In this document: positions 63,442 through 64,000 of the stretch, one piece after another
How positions within the stretch are numbered: the stretch's first letter is position 1
Layout of the letters: each line of letters opens with the position of its first letter
Assembly: GCF_026410255.1 (NCBI RefSeq)
Contig: NZ_JAPMLL010000012.1
Location: forward strand, 1-64,000
Direction: 5' to 3'
Length of the DNA: 64,000 nt
Source: Xanthomarina sp. F1114
GTDB lineage: Bacteria > Bacteroidota > Bacteroidia > Flavobacteriales > Flavobacteriaceae
Program-made: the position numbers and the translations under genes
Notes under the pieces: model-generated
What the model saw: only the letters and a program-made list of their open reading frames with translations
What the model was told of the DNA's origin: nothing
Database searches by the model: none

Positions 63442-64000
63442 TTAGTGATCTTTTTTATCGTAATCTACAGATATTGGAATACTAGTTTGAGATCCATAAA
63501 GTTTTATTTCGGTAATATCTGCAGGCATATTTAGTCCGTTTTCCATAATTACTTGCTTCACATTTTTAACCACACCACTTTTTACTTCCATGGCTCGTTT
63601 TCTGTATTCCTTGGTTTTTGTCCAAAATAAAATTTTTAAATTTACAGTACTTACTCCTAAAGAATCTACCACCACAAAACATTCGTGATCGTGGTTTTCA
63701 ATAACTCCTTCGGAATTTCTAACAGCTTCTAATATCACTTTTTTAGCAGTTTCTATATCGTCATCATAATCGATTCCAACTAAAAAATCTAATCTAAAAT
63801 AACCGTCTTCTGTATAATTGTAAACAGCTTTTTTAATTATATCGCTATTAGGAATATAAACATCTCTTCCATCAAAAGTTTTCAATTTGGTATACCTAAA
63901 CTCTAGAGCAGTAATTTTTCCAAAAATAGTGTCTACCATTACGGTATCGTTTACGTCAAAAGGTCTACTAAAAGACAAAATAATACCTGAGATAAAATTT
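63442..64000 (-). CDS. MscS-type mechanosensitive channel, 5' part cut off by the window end
   Basis: The frame runs open to the window edge on the minus strand, and the codons before the first possible start encode more of the channel core (NFISGIILSFSRPFDV). About 185 residues are present, covering the pore-helix end and the soluble beta domain (FDVNDTVMVDTIFGKITALE, DGRDVYIPNSDI) and the alpha/beta C-terminal domain (RLDFLVGIDYDDDIETAKKV). The N-terminal membrane helices lie beyond the window. It is a pressure-relief channel of the inner membrane. Confidence 0.92.
   Translation of the reverse strand, partial: NFISGIILSFSRPFDVNDTVMVDTIFGKITALEFRYTKLKTFDGRDVYIPNSDIIKKAVYNYTEDGYFRLDFLVGIDYDDDIETAKKVILEAVRNSEGVIENHDHECFVVVDSLGVSTVNLKILFWTKTKEYRKRAMEVKSGVVKNVKQVIMENGLNMPADITEIKLYGSQTSIPISVDYDKKDH

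Overview
The window is typical AT-rich chromosome of a member of the Bacteroidota, most likely a marine-type Flavobacteriaceae. The evidence is type IX secretion C-terminal sorting domains, a TonB receptor with a carboxypeptidase-like N-terminal domain, TPR-fused histidine kinases, lipoproteins with flavobacterial lipoboxes, and -7 boxes fitting the Bacteroidota consensus TAnnTTTG. I see no rRNA, tRNA, insertion sequence, prophage or CRISPR array. The genus cannot be named from this sequence.

Layout. 169-6985: a lipoprotein, then a run of PKD/outer-membrane protein, TPR-CHAT protease 1, a retropepsin-like protease overlapping it by 4 bp, and a NarL/LuxR response regulator. 6986-7565: an intergenic region with two copies of a composite element (18-bp perfect palindrome, 10-bp gap, conserved core, hairpin) and a 33-aa membrane peptide. 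7636-12789: sucA and sucB with an M23 peptidase gene between them. 12905-23567: a small outer-membrane protein, a polyprenyl synthase, a TetR-TolC-MFP-RND efflux operon, and aspS. 23624-36029: a ClC channel, tadA, a secreted M36 metallopeptidase, dxs, a secreted BNR-repeat/PA-domain protein, and dgt. 36265-44674: a TonB receptor, a lipoprotein, a YwqK-like protein, an OprP porin and a PiT-PhoU fusion. Part of this last block looks like a phosphate regulon, because there is a four-fold 11-bp direct repeat of the PhoB type. 44675-47929: an intergenic region with a third copy of the core element and 21-bp-spaced LytTR operators, then a LytTR response regulator and its TPR sensor kinase. 48143-58882: two secreted or surface proteins, TPR-CHAT protease 2, a lipoprotein, an ECF sigma factor, a membrane TPR protein placed like an anti-sigma factor, and TPR-CHAT protease 3. 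58893-64000: housekeeping and membrane genes, ending in a truncated MscS-type channel.

Two themes stand out. First, three TPR-CHAT cysteine proteases share one topology: signal peptide, TPR region, CHAT with a His/Cys dyad, C-terminal membrane helix and basic tail. Each sits beside regulatory genes, and one pair encloses an ECF sigma/TPR anti-sigma-like pair. This recalls the way TPR-CHAT proteins of type III-E CRISPR systems free a sigma factor, but here there is no CRISPR and the location is the envelope. Second, three intergenic copies of a core GCGATATTTG-N4-GCTATTAAT lie about 43 bp downstream of the centre of a likely response-regulator operator, or just downstream of one, and each is followed by a terminator-like hairpin. 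I read these as response-regulator-driven small RNA genes with a shared 5' end. Both are inferences from sequence and need testing.
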